A stretch of DNA of 64,000 bases from Haloarcula litorea (GTDB lineage Archaea; Halobacteriota; Halobacteria; Halobacteriales; Haloarculaceae). The DNA lies in NCBI RefSeq assembly GCF_029338195.1, contig NZ_CP119779.1:2480001-2544000 (forward strand), written 5' to 3'. Both the position numbers and the translations under genes were made by a program. The notes under the pieces are model-generated. The model did not search any database. It was not told the DNA's origin and saw only the letters and a program-made list of their open reading frames with translations. The first letter of the stretch is position 1; each line of letters opens with the position of its first letter. Shown here in pieces: positions 32,271-41,915 of the stretch.

Positions 32271-33412
32271 CCGCGCAACGCCTCGACCGGTTCTTCGCTG
32301 GCGGCCTTCCACGCCGGGTAGAGGCCGCTCAGGATGCTCGTCACGACGCCGAACCCGAACGCCGAGACGAGGTACCACGCGTTCGCCACCCGGAAGACCG
32401 CGGTCGCGTCGCCGACCGTGTAGTGGTTGATGGCGAGTCCAGCGGCCAGGCTCAGGAGGACGCCCGCGAGGCCGCCGGCGACGCCAAGCAGCGTCGCTTC
32501 CGTCAGCATCACCTTCAGCACGTCCCGCTTCTGGTAGCCGACCGCCCGGAGGACGCCGATCTCCTCGCGGCGCTCGACGGTCGACATCAGCATCACGTTC
32601 AGGATGGAGATGCCGGCGACCAGCAGGGAGATGGACGCGATGCCGACGAGGACGGTGTTGATGATCTGGAACTGCTGCTGGATGGTGTTGACCAGCTGCC
32701 CGTACTCCGTGATCGTGACGCGCTCCTCCCGGTCGTTGAGCGCGGTCCTGATCTCACGGGCGGTCGCGTTGGCCGCCGCTCCCGACTCCGCGGTGACGAT
32801 GACCTGTGCGTACCCCCGTTCCCTGAAGGTACTCGCGGGTAGCACGAGGCGGTTGTCGGGGTTCAGCGGCGAGAAGGCGTCCCCGGACGCGAGGACGGCG
32901 CGCACCCGGACGGTGCTCCCGTTGACCGCGATGGTGCTGCCGGGGTGGAGGTCGTGTTCCTCGGCCAGGGACTGGCCGACGAGCGCGCCCGAGCGGAACG
33001 GCTGGGGGATGCGCCCCTCCGAGGCGTTGTACACCTCCGCCGGGTCGGCGAACCCGTACACGAACTCGGTCGTGTTCGTCCCCCGCTCGTAGGCGACGGG
33101 TTCGATGCCCTGCTTGACCGGCGAGACGGTCGCGTCGGGACCCGCGACGCGACGGATCTCGCGGACGTCACGCTCCGTGAGCTGTTCGACGCCGGCGTCG
33201 GCGTTGGGCGACACCGACAGCGTGTTCCCGATCCCGCCGAGGTTCTGCGTGAACGAGTACTGGAGGGCGACGCCGAACATCCCCAGCGAGGCGATGGCGA
33301 TGACGCCGATGACGATGCCCAGCGACGCCAGCAGCGACCGCATCTTCGTCCGGGTGAGGTTCCGTCGTGCCATCAGCACCGCCGGGAAGCGGCGGTAGAT
33401 CGGCTCAAGCAT
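32267..33412 (-). CDS. MacB/LolC-type ABC transporter permease
   Basis: A 381-residue permease with the MacB topology: TM1 at about 28-50, a large extracytoplasmic MacB_PCD domain (about 55-255), then three spans with the FtsX domain (about 265-375; [35 protein letters not shown]). The exchanged substrate is unknown; such systems export peptides or lipids or handle lipoproteins. The start lies within the ATPase gene (8-nt overlap), so the operon is exported protein, ATPase, permease. Confidence 0.9.
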   Translation of the reverse strand: MLEPIYRRFPAVLMARRNLTRTKMRSLLASLGIVIGVIAIASLGMFGVALQYSFTQNLGGIGNTLSVSPNADAGVEQLTERDVREIRRVAGPDATVSPVKQGIEPVAYERGTNTTEFVYGFADPAEVYNASEGRIPQPFRSGALVGQSLAEEHDLHPGSTIAVNGSTVRVRAVLASGDAFSPLNPDNRLVLPASTFRERGYAQVIVTAESGAAANATAREIRTALNDREERVTITEYGQLVNTIQQQFQIINTVLVGIASISLLVAGISILNVMLMSTVERREEIGVLRAVGYQKRDVLKVMLTEATLLGVAGGLAGVLLSLAAGLAINHYTVGDATAVFRVANAWYLVSAFGFGVVTSILSGLYPAWKAASEEPVEALRG

Positions 33413-34085
33413 CGATCTCCTCCCGGCCGACGGTGCCGTCGACGAGGTTGACCGTCCGGTCGACGTACTCGTTGACCAGCTCGTCGTGGGTGACCGCGAC
33501 GATGGCGACCTCGTCCTCGTCGGCGATGCGGCGGAACTCGTCGAGGATCTGCCGGCCGGTGTCCCGGTCGAGGTTGCCCGTCGGCTCGTCGGCCAGCACG
33601 ATGCTGGGGCCGTTGATGAGCGAGCGGGCGATGGCGACCCGCTGTTTCTGCCCGCCCGAGAGCTGGTCCGGCCGGTGGTCGAGCCGGTCGCCCAGCCCCA
33701 TCCGCGAGAGCAGATCGACCGCCCGGTCGCGGCGGCCGGGGTCGCGGTCGAACAGGCTCGGGACCTCGACGTTCTCGACGGCGTTCAGCGTCGGCAGGAG
33801 GTAGAAGTGCTGGAAGACGAAGCCGATGGTGCGCTTGCGCATCGTCGTCCGCTTGCGGTCGCCGAGGTCGGTCACGTCCCGGCCGTTCAGCACTACCCGC
33901 CCCTCCGTCGGGGTGTCCAGCAGACCGAGGATGTTCAGCAGCGTGGTCTTGCCGCTCCCGCTGGGCCCCATGATCGAGACGAACTCGCCGGCCGACAGCG
34001 AGAAGTCGATGCCGCCCAGCGCCTCCAGCGTCTCCCCGCCGCTGCGGTACCGCTTGACGAGGCCGGTTGCGTCGAGGACCGTCAT
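33405..34085 (-). CDS. MacB/LolD-type ABC transporter ATPase
   Basis: A 226-residue nucleotide-binding subunit with Walker A (GPSGSGKT), Q-loop ([18 protein letters not shown]), signature [15 protein letters not shown], Walker B ([12 protein letters not shown]) and H-loop (VAVTHD). The order and the ADEPTGNLD form are characteristic of the MacB/LolD/FtsE branch. It overlaps the exported-protein gene by 4 nt (ATGA) and the permease gene by 8 nt. Confidence 0.93.
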   Translation of the reverse strand: MTVLDATGLVKRYRSGGETLEALGGIDFSLSAGEFVSIMGPSGSGKTTLLNILGLLDTPTEGRVVLNGRDVTDLGDRKRTTMRKRTIGFVFQHFYLLPTLNAVENVEVPSLFDRDPGRRDRAVDLLSRMGLGDRLDHRPDQLSGGQKQRVAIARSLINGPSIVLADEPTGNLDRDTGRQILDEFRRIADEDEVAIVAVTHDELVNEYVDRTVNLVDGTVGREEIDA

Positions 34086-35554
34086 AGGTCCGCGTCGTCG
34101 CCGTCGTCCCGGCGGTACCAGCGCACGAGGATGCCGACCACGACGAGGAGAGCGACGCCGGCGACGGCGACGACCGGGAGGAGGCCGAGACCGTCGCCAC
34201 TGCTGGACGGCGTCTCCCTGTCGGGGGCGTCGCTCGCGACGTCGACCCTGAACGTCTGGCGCTTGCGGTCGCCGTCGACGAGGTACGACACCTCGACGGG
34301 CACCGCCGAGACGTCGCCGTCGGTGCGGGCGTAGACGTCGAACGAGACGAAGTCGCTCGCCGGCACCGTCCCGACGAAGTAGTCCTTGTTGGGGGCGACC
34401 GGCGTGACGCCGTCGGTGGGGACGACGCCGACGACGACGCTGTTGGCGGTCGTCATCCCGACGTTGCTCGCGCTCCCGGTGATCTGGAGCCGCCCGCCCT
34501 CGCGGGTCACGGTGAGGCCGGTGAGGTCGATCGTCCCGGGCACCGACCGGAGCTCGGCGGTCGCCGACGCGGACCGCTCGGCCGTCCCGATCTCGTAGGT
34601 GGCCTCGACGGCCACGTCGGCGCGTGGCTCGGTCAGCGTGGTGTTGAGCCGGACCTCAGTGGCGTTACCCGGGCCGACCTCCCGGACGATGGCCCGCCGG
34701 AACGTCGCGTTCTCGGAGGTGGCGGTGACGACCACGTCCTGTATCGGGGCGTTCCCCTGGTTGATGACGTCGACGGCCAGCGCGCGGTTCTGCCCGCTGC
34801 CGACCCCGGAGGCGTCGAGGACGACGCCTTCGCGGAGCTCCTCGGTCCGGATGGTCTCGGTGCGTCTGACCGTCCGGTCGGTTCCGCTGGCGATGGTGTA
34901 CGACAGCGTCGCCGTCAGCTCGTGCGGCCCGCTGGACTCGGGGCGGAACCGGAAGGGAGCGGTCGCGGTCTCGCCCGCCGCGAGCGACGCGAAGACCGTC
35001 CGGCCGTCGAGCATCTCGACGCCGTCGCCGTCGACCGACACTTCGACGTTGGAGATGCTGGTGTTGAGCCCGTTCGCGACCGTCACGTGTCCGCTGGAGT
35101 CGACCCCGGCGATGGAGTCGTTCGTCTCGATCGCCAGCTGCGGGTGCCGCTCCCGGACCGACACCGTGACCGGGTAGCGCAGCTGGACCGAATCACCGGT
35201 GTTCGGGTTGTACGCGTAGACGAACACGCGGAGGTCCCGGGTGACGGTGTTGTCGAAGGCGTGGGTCAGCGGGACCGAGATGTCGGCCCCGGGCGAGATG
35301 GTGCCGACGCTCTCGACGCGGGTGTACTCGGTGAGCCCGCCCGACGCGCGTCGCAGAGCGATGGCGCGGATCCGGAGCGGGTCGTCGCTGCTCTGGAGGT
35401 TCCGGACCGTCGGGGTGAACGTGATGGTCTCGCCGGGCGCGGGTGCCCCGGGCGAGACGTCGACGTCGGTGATCGTCGCGTTGACGCCAGCGCCGGCGAC
35501 GGTCGCGGGGACCACCGTCGCCAGGACCACCAGCGCGACGATCAGCCGCCGCAT
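34082..35554 (-). CDS. Exported COG1361-type protein of the ABC operon
   Basis: A 490-residue secreted, membrane-anchored protein. It has a signal peptide (about 1-22, VALVVLATVVPATVAGA), then several immunoglobulin/CARDB-like beta domains typical of COG1361 S-layer-like proteins (VSPGAPAPGETITFTPTVRN, DVINQGNAPIQDVVV, ITGSASNVGMTTANSVVVG). A Ser/Asp linker precedes a C-terminal span (about 457-480, GLLPVVAVAGVALLVVVGIL) and a short charged tail. It probably acts outside the cell with the ABC transporter. Confidence 0.86.
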   Translation of the reverse strand: MRRLIVALVVLATVVPATVAGAGVNATITDVDVSPGAPAPGETITFTPTVRNLQSSDDPLRIRAIALRRASGGLTEYTRVESVGTISPGADISVPLTHAFDNTVTRDLRVFVYAYNPNTGDSVQLRYPVTVSVRERHPQLAIETNDSIAGVDSSGHVTVANGLNTSISNVEVSVDGDGVEMLDGRTVFASLAAGETATAPFRFRPESSGPHELTATLSYTIASGTDRTVRRTETIRTEELREGVVLDASGVGSGQNRALAVDVINQGNAPIQDVVVTATSENATFRRAIVREVGPGNATEVRLNTTLTEPRADVAVEATYEIGTAERSASATAELRSVPGTIDLTGLTVTREGGRLQITGSASNVGMTTANSVVVGVVPTDGVTPVAPNKDYFVGTVPASDFVSFDVYARTDGDVSAVPVEVSYLVDGDRKRQTFRVDVASDAPDRETPSSSGDGLGLLPVVAVAGVALLVVVGILVRWYRRDDGDDADL

Positions 35555-35703
35555 CGGTACCCTCCGCCCGTCCGAACGTTCGTTTGACCGCCGGCGAACG
35601 ACTGTCGCTGTCGACTGGGGACCAATCGCATCGGGGACACCTCCGTCCAGGCGGAGATTAAAGCTACTGCATCCGCCCCTCGACATCGGGGGCTCCGCGA
35701 CCC

Positions 35704-36717
35704 TCAGTCCGGGAGCTCCCCCAGCAGCCGCTCGAACTGCTGTCGGTACTGGGCCTCCGCGCGGGCGCGGACGAGTCCCGACTCGTCGGCGAAGGCGGCG
35801 TCGAAACCGGCCATCCGCCAGAGCAGCGTCGAGAGCTGGTAGAGCGGCCGACGCTTCTCGTACCCGTCCCCGAAGTCCATCGCGCGGTGCTGGCGGTAGC
35901 CGTCGCGGAACGCCGACCGTAGCTGCTCGCGGACCTCGGGGTCCTGGAACGAGGAGTCGACGAAGAGGAACTCCGTCTGTGCGAGGTTGTACTCCGGGAG
36001 CGCCGCCAGCACGTCCTGCCAGTCGAGGACGGCCGTGATGGGGGCCTCGGCCTCGGGGTCGAACAGGAGGTTCGCCGGCCGGAAGTCGTCGTGGACGAGC
36101 CGCGGGACGCCGTCCTCGGGGACGATGTCCAGCGCCGGTTCGATCCGCTCCTGTGCCCGGTCGGCGACGTCCGCGAAGGGGGTGCCGTCGAGCCGGGAGA
36201 CGTGTAGCCGCGTGAGCCGCTCGAAGTACTCCCGCCAGCTCCCCATCCAGTCCTGGACGATGAGCCGGCCGTCGTGGAGGGCCAGCCGTCCGAACGCCTC
36301 GAACCCGATCTCCGAGTGCATATCGCCGAGGACGCCGCCCGCCTGGCGGAGGATGCGCCCCCGGGTCTCCAGGTCCAGCGTCCCGAACCCCGCCGCGAGG
36401 TTGTCGCCGCGGACCCGCTCGGTGACGAAGTAGGGCCGCACGTCCACCGCCGGGTCCCGCTTGAACACGAGGATCCGCGGCACGGGCACCTCCGACCGCT
36501 CGGCGACGTACTCGTGGAGCTTCGGCTCGACGTCGAAGGGCACGTCCTCCTCGGGCTTGAACTTCACCACCACCTCGTAGGACTCGCCCCGGTGCTGGAG
36601 AGTCACCAGGTAGACGTCGCTCTGGTGGCCGCCTCCGGGGACCTCGTAGGAGAACCCCTCGTAGTCCGGCCCGGACTCGTCGAGGACCGCCCTGATGTCC
36701 TGCTCCGGCGTCGACAC
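35704..36717 (-). CDS. Aminoglycoside phosphotransferase-fold kinase
   Basis: A 337-residue APH/choline kinase-fold protein. The nucleotide Lys lies in VVVKFKP (about 50-55). The catalytic loop is HDDFRPAN (H209 to N216) and the metal-binding DFG-equivalent is LDWQD (from D232). All catalytic residues are present, so it should be an active small-molecule kinase. The substrate is unknown, and antibiotic resistance should not be inferred from the family name. It is leftward and is separated by 149 nt from the exported protein gene. Confidence 0.88.
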   Translation of the reverse strand: MSTPEQDIRAVLDESGPDYEGFSYEVPGGGHQSDVYLVTLQHRGESYEVVVKFKPEEDVPFDVEPKLHEYVAERSEVPVPRILVFKRDPAVDVRPYFVTERVRGDNLAAGFGTLDLETRGRILRQAGGVLGDMHSEIGFEAFGRLALHDGRLIVQDWMGSWREYFERLTRLHVSRLDGTPFADVADRAQERIEPALDIVPEDGVPRLVHDDFRPANLLFDPEAEAPITAVLDWQDVLAALPEYNLAQTEFLFVDSSFQDPEVREQLRSAFRDGYRQHRAMDFGDGYEKRRPLYQLSTLLWRMAGFDAAFADESGLVRARAEAQYRQQFERLLGELPD

Positions 36718-36801
36718 TGCCGGCGGCTACGCGGGACGGTCTGATAAATCTGTCAGTCGCGTCGACGGCAGCGATTTCCGTCACCGGTTCCCAGCGTGCG
36801 T

Positions 36802-37299
36802 ATGCCCGAACTCTCCCTGGTCGCCGGCGTGGCCCGGACCGGAGCCATCGGCGACGGCGAGACGATCCCCTGGCACTACGAGGCCGACGAGCGACAGTAC
36901 AAGGAGCGCGTCGCCGGCCACCCGGTCGTCGTCGGCCGCAAGACGTGGGCCGGGATGACCGACGTCGAGGGCACCCACCCCGTGGTGTTCACGAGCAGTC
37001 CCGACGAGTACGACGCCGAGGACGCGACGTTCGTCGGCAGCGTCCCCGAGGCCGTCGCGGCGGTCGCCGAGCGCGACGACGCCGGCTACGTCATCGGCGG
37101 CCAGTCCGTCTACGCGACGATGCTCCCCTACGCCGACCGGGCCTTCGTCTCCGAACTCCCCGAGTACGAGATCGGATCGAAGGTGTTCCCGTACCTCGGG
37201 ACCGACTGGACGGTCGTCGGACGCGAGGCGTACGACGAGTTCGACGTCGTCGAGTACCGCCACGAGAACCCCCGGCCGGTGGCGGCCGCCGAGGACTGA
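36802..37299 (+). CDS. folA: Dihydrofolate reductase
   Basis: A 165-residue DHFR reducing dihydrofolate to tetrahydrofolate. LSLVAGVARTGAIGDGETIPWHYEADERQYK includes the Met20-loop equivalent and the catalytic acid (E in HYEADE). VVVGRKTWAGM and YVIGGQSVYATML form the NADPH site. ATG 36802 was chosen rather than GTG 36796. It is followed after 47 nt by the DHPS gene, so the two folate genes are adjacent. Confidence 0.95.
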   Translation: MPELSLVAGVARTGAIGDGETIPWHYEADERQYKERVAGHPVVVGRKTWAGMTDVEGTHPVVFTSSPDEYDAEDATFVGSVPEAVAAVAERDDAGYVIGGQSVYATMLPYADRAFVSELPEYEIGSKVFPYLGTDWTVVGREAYDEFDVVEYRHENPRPVAAAED

Positions 37300-37346
37300 G
37301 CCGCCGGGATCGACAACCCTTATCCGACGTAGTCCTTTGGGCCGGT

Positions 37347-38525
37347 ATGCGTACCGTCGACGCGGCCGGCCTCCGCATCGGTGACGACCACCCGCCGCGT
37401 ATTATGGGGGTGCTGAACGTCAGCAAGGAGTCGCCCTACGACCCCTCGGTCTACGACGACCCCGGCGAGGCGGCCACCTACGTCGACGAGGAACTCGTCG
37501 GCGAGGGTGCCGACATCGTCGACGTGGGGCTGGAGTCGGCGAACAAGCGCCTGGACGTCCTCTCGGCCGAGCAGGAGCTCGAACGGCTCGACACGGCCGT
37601 CGAGACGATGCACTCCGTCGGCGGCGACGCCGTCTTCTCCATCGAGACGCGCTACGCCGAGGTGGCCGAGGCCGCCCTCGACGCCGGCTTCGACATGGTC
37701 AACGACATCTGCGGGTTCGCCGACCCCGAGATGCCGGAGGTCTGTGCGGAGTACGACGTGGCCGTCGGCAAGATGGCCAGCCCGCCGGATCTGGAACGGC
37801 CGGGTGCCGTCGACGACGTGGACTGGGCGACCGCCCGCTCGCCCGAGTGGGCCGCCGCGGCCGACTACGTCGACAAGGTGTACGAGGCGCTCGGACAGAA
37901 CGGCTTCACCGACAAGACCATCGTCGACCCGGCCTTCGGCGGCTGGAGCGAGCGCAAGACGCTCGACCACGACCGAGAGACGTTCCGCCGCCTGCGGGAG
38001 TTCCGGGGGCTCGGCTACCCCGTCCTCGTCTCGATCAACCGCAAGAACTTCCTCCGGGCCATCGCCGACCGGTCGACCGAGGAGGCCCTGCCGGTGAGCC
38101 TCGCGGCCACGTCGATGGCCGTCGAGCGCGGCGCACACGTCGTCCGGACCCACGACGTGGCCGAGACGCTGGACGCGGCCCGCATCGGCGACGCGTTCAC
38201 CGAGCGGGGCGTGACCGTCGACGGGGACGTGAGCGTGGCCGAGCTCGACGTGCGCGCCGCCGGCGACGCCGCCCGCCACCTCGCCCGCATCGGTGCCGAC
38301 GACACCGACGGCGACCCGTTCGTCGGCCGGGTCTTCGAGGTGACGGGGCTGTCGCCGGCGGCGGCCGAGCGGCTGGCCGGGACCGCCGCGGAGACCGGTG
38401 TCGCCGTCCGGACCGGCGACGCCGGCCTGCTGGTCGGCGGCCGACTGGACGCCCTGGACTCGCTCGCCGACCGCCTCGCCGACGACCCCGAGCTGGCCGC
38501 GGTCGTCGACACGATCGGGTCCTGA
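37347..38525 (+). CDS. folP: Dihydropteroate synthase with C-terminal extension
   Basis: A 392-residue DHPS, which joins a pterin pyrophosphate to p-aminobenzoate. Residues about 1-285 are the TIM barrel (IMGVLNVSKESPYDP, DIVDVGLESANK, VNDICGFADPEM, VVRTHDVAETLD). Several loops differ from the bacterial consensus (NVSKESP for NVTPDSF, GLESANK for GGESTRP), consistent with archaeal variants. The last about 105 residues (from AELDVRAAGDAARH) are an extra alpha/beta domain not found in bacterial FolP. The gene stops 2 nt before the glycosyltransferase. Confidence 0.9.
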   Translation: MRTVDAAGLRIGDDHPPRIMGVLNVSKESPYDPSVYDDPGEAATYVDEELVGEGADIVDVGLESANKRLDVLSAEQELERLDTAVETMHSVGGDAVFSIETRYAEVAEAALDAGFDMVNDICGFADPEMPEVCAEYDVAVGKMASPPDLERPGAVDDVDWATARSPEWAAAADYVDKVYEALGQNGFTDKTIVDPAFGGWSERKTLDHDRETFRRLREFRGLGYPVLVSINRKNFLRAIADRSTEEALPVSLAATSMAVERGAHVVRTHDVAETLDAARIGDAFTERGVTVDGDVSVAELDVRAAGDAARHLARIGADDTDGDPFVGRVFEVTGLSPAAAERLAGTAAETGVAVRTGDAGLLVGGRLDALDSLADRLADDPELAAVVDTIGS

Positions 38526-38527
38526 CG

Positions 38528-39628
38528 ATGGACTACCTCCAGGAGCGGGTCACGACGTTCCACGACCTCACCGACCCGACGCCCGACGCGCCGGTCGGCG
38601 ACAGCGCCGTCGTCGTCCCCATCGCCGGCGAGTCGATCGAGGCCGTGACGCCGGCGTACATCTTCGACCCGCTGGAGCGGGTCGGTCCGGCCGAGGTCGT
38701 CGTCCCGCTACGGACCCCTGCGGGCGTCGCCGGGGCGTTCCGCGAGTGGGTCGCCGACTACGACCTGTCGGTGACGACGCTGTGGTGTGACGCCCCCGCC
38801 CTGTCCGATCTGCTCGCAAGCCGCGGCCTCGGCGGCGACACCGGCAAGGGCCGCGACGTGTGGCTGGGCCTCGGCGTCGCCGCCGACCGGGCCGACCACG
38901 TCGCGGTCCACGACGCCGACGCGCTGACCTACTCCGCCGCCCACGTCCCCCGCTTGCTCGCGCCGCTCGCGATGGGCCACGAGTTCGTCAAGGGCTACTA
39001 CGCCCGCGTCGAGGATCGACGGCTGTACGGCCGGCTCGTCCGCCTGTTCGTCGCGCCGGTCCTGCGGGCGCTCTCGGACCGGCACGACGCCGCCGTCCTC
39101 GACTACCTCTCGGCGTTCCGCTACCCCCTGGCGGGGGAGTTCGCGATGACCGCCGACCTCGCCCGCCGGGTCCGCGCACAGCGGGCGTGGGGCCTGGAGA
39201 TCGGGCTGCTCGGCGAGGCGTTCGACCTGGCCGGCGAGACGGGGTCGGCGCAGGTCGACCTCGGCGTCCACCGCCACGACCACAAGCCCGTCTCGGGTCG
39301 GGGCGGCCTCTCCTCGATGGCCGAGCAGGTGGGTTCGGCGCTGTTCCGCGTCGTCGAGTCCGGCGGCGTCGAACCGGACTACGGGACCCTGCCCGACGCC
39401 TGCCGCGCCGCGGGCGAGCGCCTCGTCGAGCAGTACGCCGCCGACGCGGCGTTCAACGGACTCGACTACGACCCGGAACGGGAGCGCGAACAGGTCGACG
39501 CCTACGCCTCGGGGGTCAGACCACCGGGGCCCGACACGCGCCTGCCGGCGTGGGCCGAGACGGACCTCGACCCCCTGGCGGTCGTCGAGGCGACGGACGC
39601 CTCCGACGCCCCGACGGCCGACAACTGA
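38528..39628 (+). CDS. gpgS: GT81-like glycosyltransferase, glucosyl-3-phosphoglycerate synthase type
   Basis: A 366-residue GT-A glycosyltransferase. The N-terminal VVVPIAGESIEAVTP is the nucleotide-sugar strand. HDADALTYSAAHVPRLLAPL supplies the metal-binding DxD. MGHEFVKGYYARVEDRRLYGRL and FRYPLAGEFAM...WGLEIGLLGEAFDLAG...QVDLGVHRHDHK parallel GpgS/MpgS enzymes that glycosylate 3-phosphoglycerate. The expected product phosphatase (GpgP) is not adjacent. The acceptor is inferred from family only. It is 2 nt after folP. Confidence 0.8.
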   Translation: MDYLQERVTTFHDLTDPTPDAPVGDSAVVVPIAGESIEAVTPAYIFDPLERVGPAEVVVPLRTPAGVAGAFREWVADYDLSVTTLWCDAPALSDLLASRGLGGDTGKGRDVWLGLGVAADRADHVAVHDADALTYSAAHVPRLLAPLAMGHEFVKGYYARVEDRRLYGRLVRLFVAPVLRALSDRHDAAVLDYLSAFRYPLAGEFAMTADLARRVRAQRAWGLEIGLLGEAFDLAGETGSAQVDLGVHRHDHKPVSGRGGLSSMAEQVGSALFRVVESGGVEPDYGTLPDACRAAGERLVEQYAADAAFNGLDYDPEREREQVDAYASGVRPPGPDTRLPAWAETDLDPLAVVEATDASDAPTADN

Positions 39629-39634
39629 CCGCGC

Positions 39635-40318
39635 TCAGTCCGCCAGCTCCTCGACGAGGTCGTGGAAGGACCCGATCGTCAGGTCCGGTTGGCCGGCGAA
39701 CTCGTCCCACGGGCCGCCGTCGCGGTTCACCCACACGCCCTGCATCCCCGCGTGCATCGCGCCGTAGACGTCGAAGTAGCCCGCCGTGACGTGGGCGATC
39801 TCGTCGATTGGCGTTCCCGTGCGCGCGGCGGCGTGGCGGTACAGTTCGGCGTCGGGCTTGAACGTCTGGATCTCGTCGGCGCTGATCGTGTCTGCGACGA
39901 GGCCGCCGATGCCGGCGTGGTCGACCATCGAGTCCAACATCTCCGGGTTGCCGTTCGAGACGACGTAGCAGTCGTAGCCGGCGTCGTGGAGTCGGTCCAT
40001 CCCGTCGCGCACGTCCTCGAACACGTCGAGTTCGTGGTAGACCGCGAGGATCTCGTCCCGTTCCTCGGGCGTGAGGTCGACGTCGTGGACCGCCAGCGCG
40101 TAGGTCAGCGCGTCGCGGTTCATCTCGTAGAACGGCTTGTACGCGTCGACGGCGTTGGCGACGAACGTGTACGCGAGCGACCGCGAGCGCCAGAGCCGCG
40201 ACACCGGCTCGGGGTCGGGCACGCGCTCGCGGAGCGCCCGCTCGGCCGCCTCCACGTCGACGATGGTGCTGTACGAGTCGAACGTGACCGTCGTGACGCG
40301 TTCGGGGTCGAACGGCAT
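39635..40318 (-). CDS. HAD-superfamily hydrolase, haloacid dehalogenase type II-like
   Basis: A 227-residue HAD protein. Motif I is TFDSYSTIVDVE (nucleophile Asp in DSYST), motif II SNGNPEML, motif III Lys in TFKPDAELY, and motif IV around VTAGYFDVYGA. The DxYxT form and helical cap (SLAYTFVANAVDAYKPFYEMNRDALTYAL) fit L-2-haloacid dehalogenases. The usual SNxWD of motif IV is altered to AGYFD. It may instead be a phosphatase. It is convergent with the glycosyltransferase gene (6-nt gap). Confidence 0.85.
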   Translation of the reverse strand: MPFDPERVTTVTFDSYSTIVDVEAAERALRERVPDPEPVSRLWRSRSLAYTFVANAVDAYKPFYEMNRDALTYALAVHDVDLTPEERDEILAVYHELDVFEDVRDGMDRLHDAGYDCYVVSNGNPEMLDSMVDHAGIGGLVADTISADEIQTFKPDAELYRHAAARTGTPIDEIAHVTAGYFDVYGAMHAGMQGVWVNRDGGPWDEFAGQPDLTIGSFHDLVEELAD

Positions 40319-40432
40319 ACCCGGCGGTACGCCGCCCGGCCTGAAAGAACCGCCGGCGGGTTCAACGCCGTTCCCACCCCGGGCCTCCGGTACGCCTGTG
40401 GGTTTATGCCACACCCAGCCCCACTCCGGCCT

Positions 40433-41197
40433 ATGTCTGACAGGTTCAGTGTCGACGGGCCGGCGGTGGTGACCGGCGCGTCCCGGGGGATCGGCCGGGC
40501 GGTCGCCGACCAGTTCGCCGCAGACGGTGCGGACGTGGCCGTCTGCTCGCGCGACGAGGACGAGATCACCGAGGCCGCCGCCGAGATCACGGCGGCCCAC
40601 CCGGGCGACGCGATCGGCGTGGAGTGCGACGTGCGCGACCGCGACGCGGTCGGGGCGCTGGTCGAGGCCGCAGTCGCGGAGTTCGGCGACCTCTCGGTCC
40701 TCGTGAACAACGCCGGCGCGTCCTTTATGGCCTCCTTCGAGGACATCTCCGAGAACGGCTGGCAGTCGGTCGTCGACGTCAACCTCACGGGCACGGTCAA
40801 CTGTTCGCAGGCGGCCGCCGACCACCTCGCCGGTGGCGGCAGCGTCGTCAACGTCGCCAGCGTCGCCGGCCTCGACGGCGCACCCTACATGAGCCACTAC
40901 GCCGCCTCGAAGGCCGCCATCGTCAACCTCACGCGGACGCTGAGCTACGAGTGGGCGGGCGACGACGTGCGCGTCAACTGCGTGGCACCGGGCTACGTCG
41001 CCACCCCGGGGCTCGAATCGCAGATGGGCATCAGCGCCGAGCAGGTCGACCGCGACCGGGTCGACCGCAACGTCGGGGTCAGCGCGGAGATCGCCGACGT
41101 GGTCCGGTTCCTCGCCAGCGACGCGGCCTCGTTCGTCACCGGGCAGACGCTGACGCCCCGCGGCGTCCCGCCCATCGAGGAGACGCCGGACCTCTGA
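40433..41197 (+). CDS. Short-chain dehydrogenase/reductase (FabG-like)
   Basis: A 254-residue classical SDR. It has TGASRGIG (T14 on), NNAG (92-95), S143, and catalytic YAASK (Y156, K160). R40 after the second strand (CSRDEDE) suggests NADP(H) preference. The C-terminus FLASDAASFVTGQTLTPRGG-like segment matches FabG-type enzymes. A TATA-like GGTTTATGC lies about 27-30 nt before ATG 40433. The substrate is unknown. Confidence 0.92.
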   Translation: MSDRFSVDGPAVVTGASRGIGRAVADQFAADGADVAVCSRDEDEITEAAAEITAAHPGDAIGVECDVRDRDAVGALVEAAVAEFGDLSVLVNNAGASFMASFEDISENGWQSVVDVNLTGTVNCSQAAADHLAGGGSVVNVASVAGLDGAPYMSHYAASKAAIVNLTRTLSYEWAGDDVRVNCVAPGYVATPGLESQMGISAEQVDRDRVDRNVGVSAEIADVVRFLASDAASFVTGQTLTPRGVPPIEETPDL

Positions 41198-41219
41198 GCG
41201 ACGATCCGATCGACGGCGG

Positions 41220-41915
41220 TCAGGACGCGCCGCCGATCGGGTCGATGTCGTCGCGCCGCCCGTCCAGCACCGCGAACCGCTCGCCACGGCGGCGTTCCAG
41301 CCAGTGGAGGAGCCGCTCGGCCCAGACGAGTTTCCGTCGCTTCTCCGCGTCCACGGACTGGTCGTCGAAGTCCCAGCCGACGAACTCGATGCGGTCGGCC
41401 CCGAAGTGGTCGGCGACGAAGGCCGCTCGGTCGCCGTCCGTGAAGCCGCCGAAGTTCCGGACCGTCGCGGTCGGCGCGGCCTGCGTGGTCGGGACGACGA
41501 ACCCGGCGGCGAAGGTCGGGACGTGCTCCTCGACGGCCGGGACGTTGTCGCCGTGGGCGTGGACGAACACCGGCGTCCCCGACTCGGTGAGCCGCCTGCT
41601 CGTCGCCGGGGTCTTGTCGAGGTCCGTCACCATCGCGTCGACCGCGACGCCGACCTCGGCGAGCCGGTCGGCGGCCGTCGAGGCCGCCAGCACGGCGTCC
41701 GCAGCGGCCGCACGACCGGCCTCGTCTTCCAGCGACGGGCCGGCCCCGGCGACGGCGACCGTCGCTCCCGACAGGTCGAGCGCCGCCGGATCGTACGTCC
41801 CGACGCCGGCGAGCAGCTGATCGAGCCGGTCACGGGCCCGCTCGTCCCCGCTACGGGGGTAGCCGAAGGCGTCGAGGAGCCGCTGGTAGACGGGCTCCCA
41901 GGTCTCGAAGTCCAT
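41220..41915 (-). CDS. mptE: 6-hydroxymethyl-7,8-dihydropterin pyrophosphokinase, MptE type
   Basis: A 231-residue DUF115/MptE-family enzyme, the archaeal replacement for FolK. It pyrophosphorylates 6-hydroxymethyl-dihydropterin for tetrahydrofolate or methanopterin synthesis. AVAGAGPSLEDE is the family glycine-rich loop, DAMVTDLDKTP the acidic metal site, and VHAHGDNVP a further conserved block. ATG 41915 was preferred over GTG 41924. DHPS and DHFR lie about 3-5 kb away, so the product feeds nearby genes. Confidence 0.9.
   Translation of the reverse strand: MDFETWEPVYQRLLDAFGYPRSGDERARDRLDQLLAGVGTYDPAALDLSGATVAVAGAGPSLEDEAGRAAAADAVLAASTAADRLAEVGVAVDAMVTDLDKTPATSRRLTESGTPVFVHAHGDNVPAVEEHVPTFAAGFVVPTTQAAPTATVRNFGGFTDGDRAAFVADHFGADRIEFVGWDFDDQSVDAEKRRKLVWAERLLHWLERRRGERFAVLDGRRDDIDPIGGAS

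Noticed and set aside
31482-32378. A 298-codon frame on the - strand opposite the HTH-like gene
   Set aside because: It crosses the AT-rich spacer, giving a hydrophobic/basic C-terminus, and lies antisense to a gene with a good promoter.
35704-36717. Aminoglycoside resistance gene
   Set aside because: The fold is APH-like, but this fold covers many small-molecule kinases and nothing in the context points to antibiotics.
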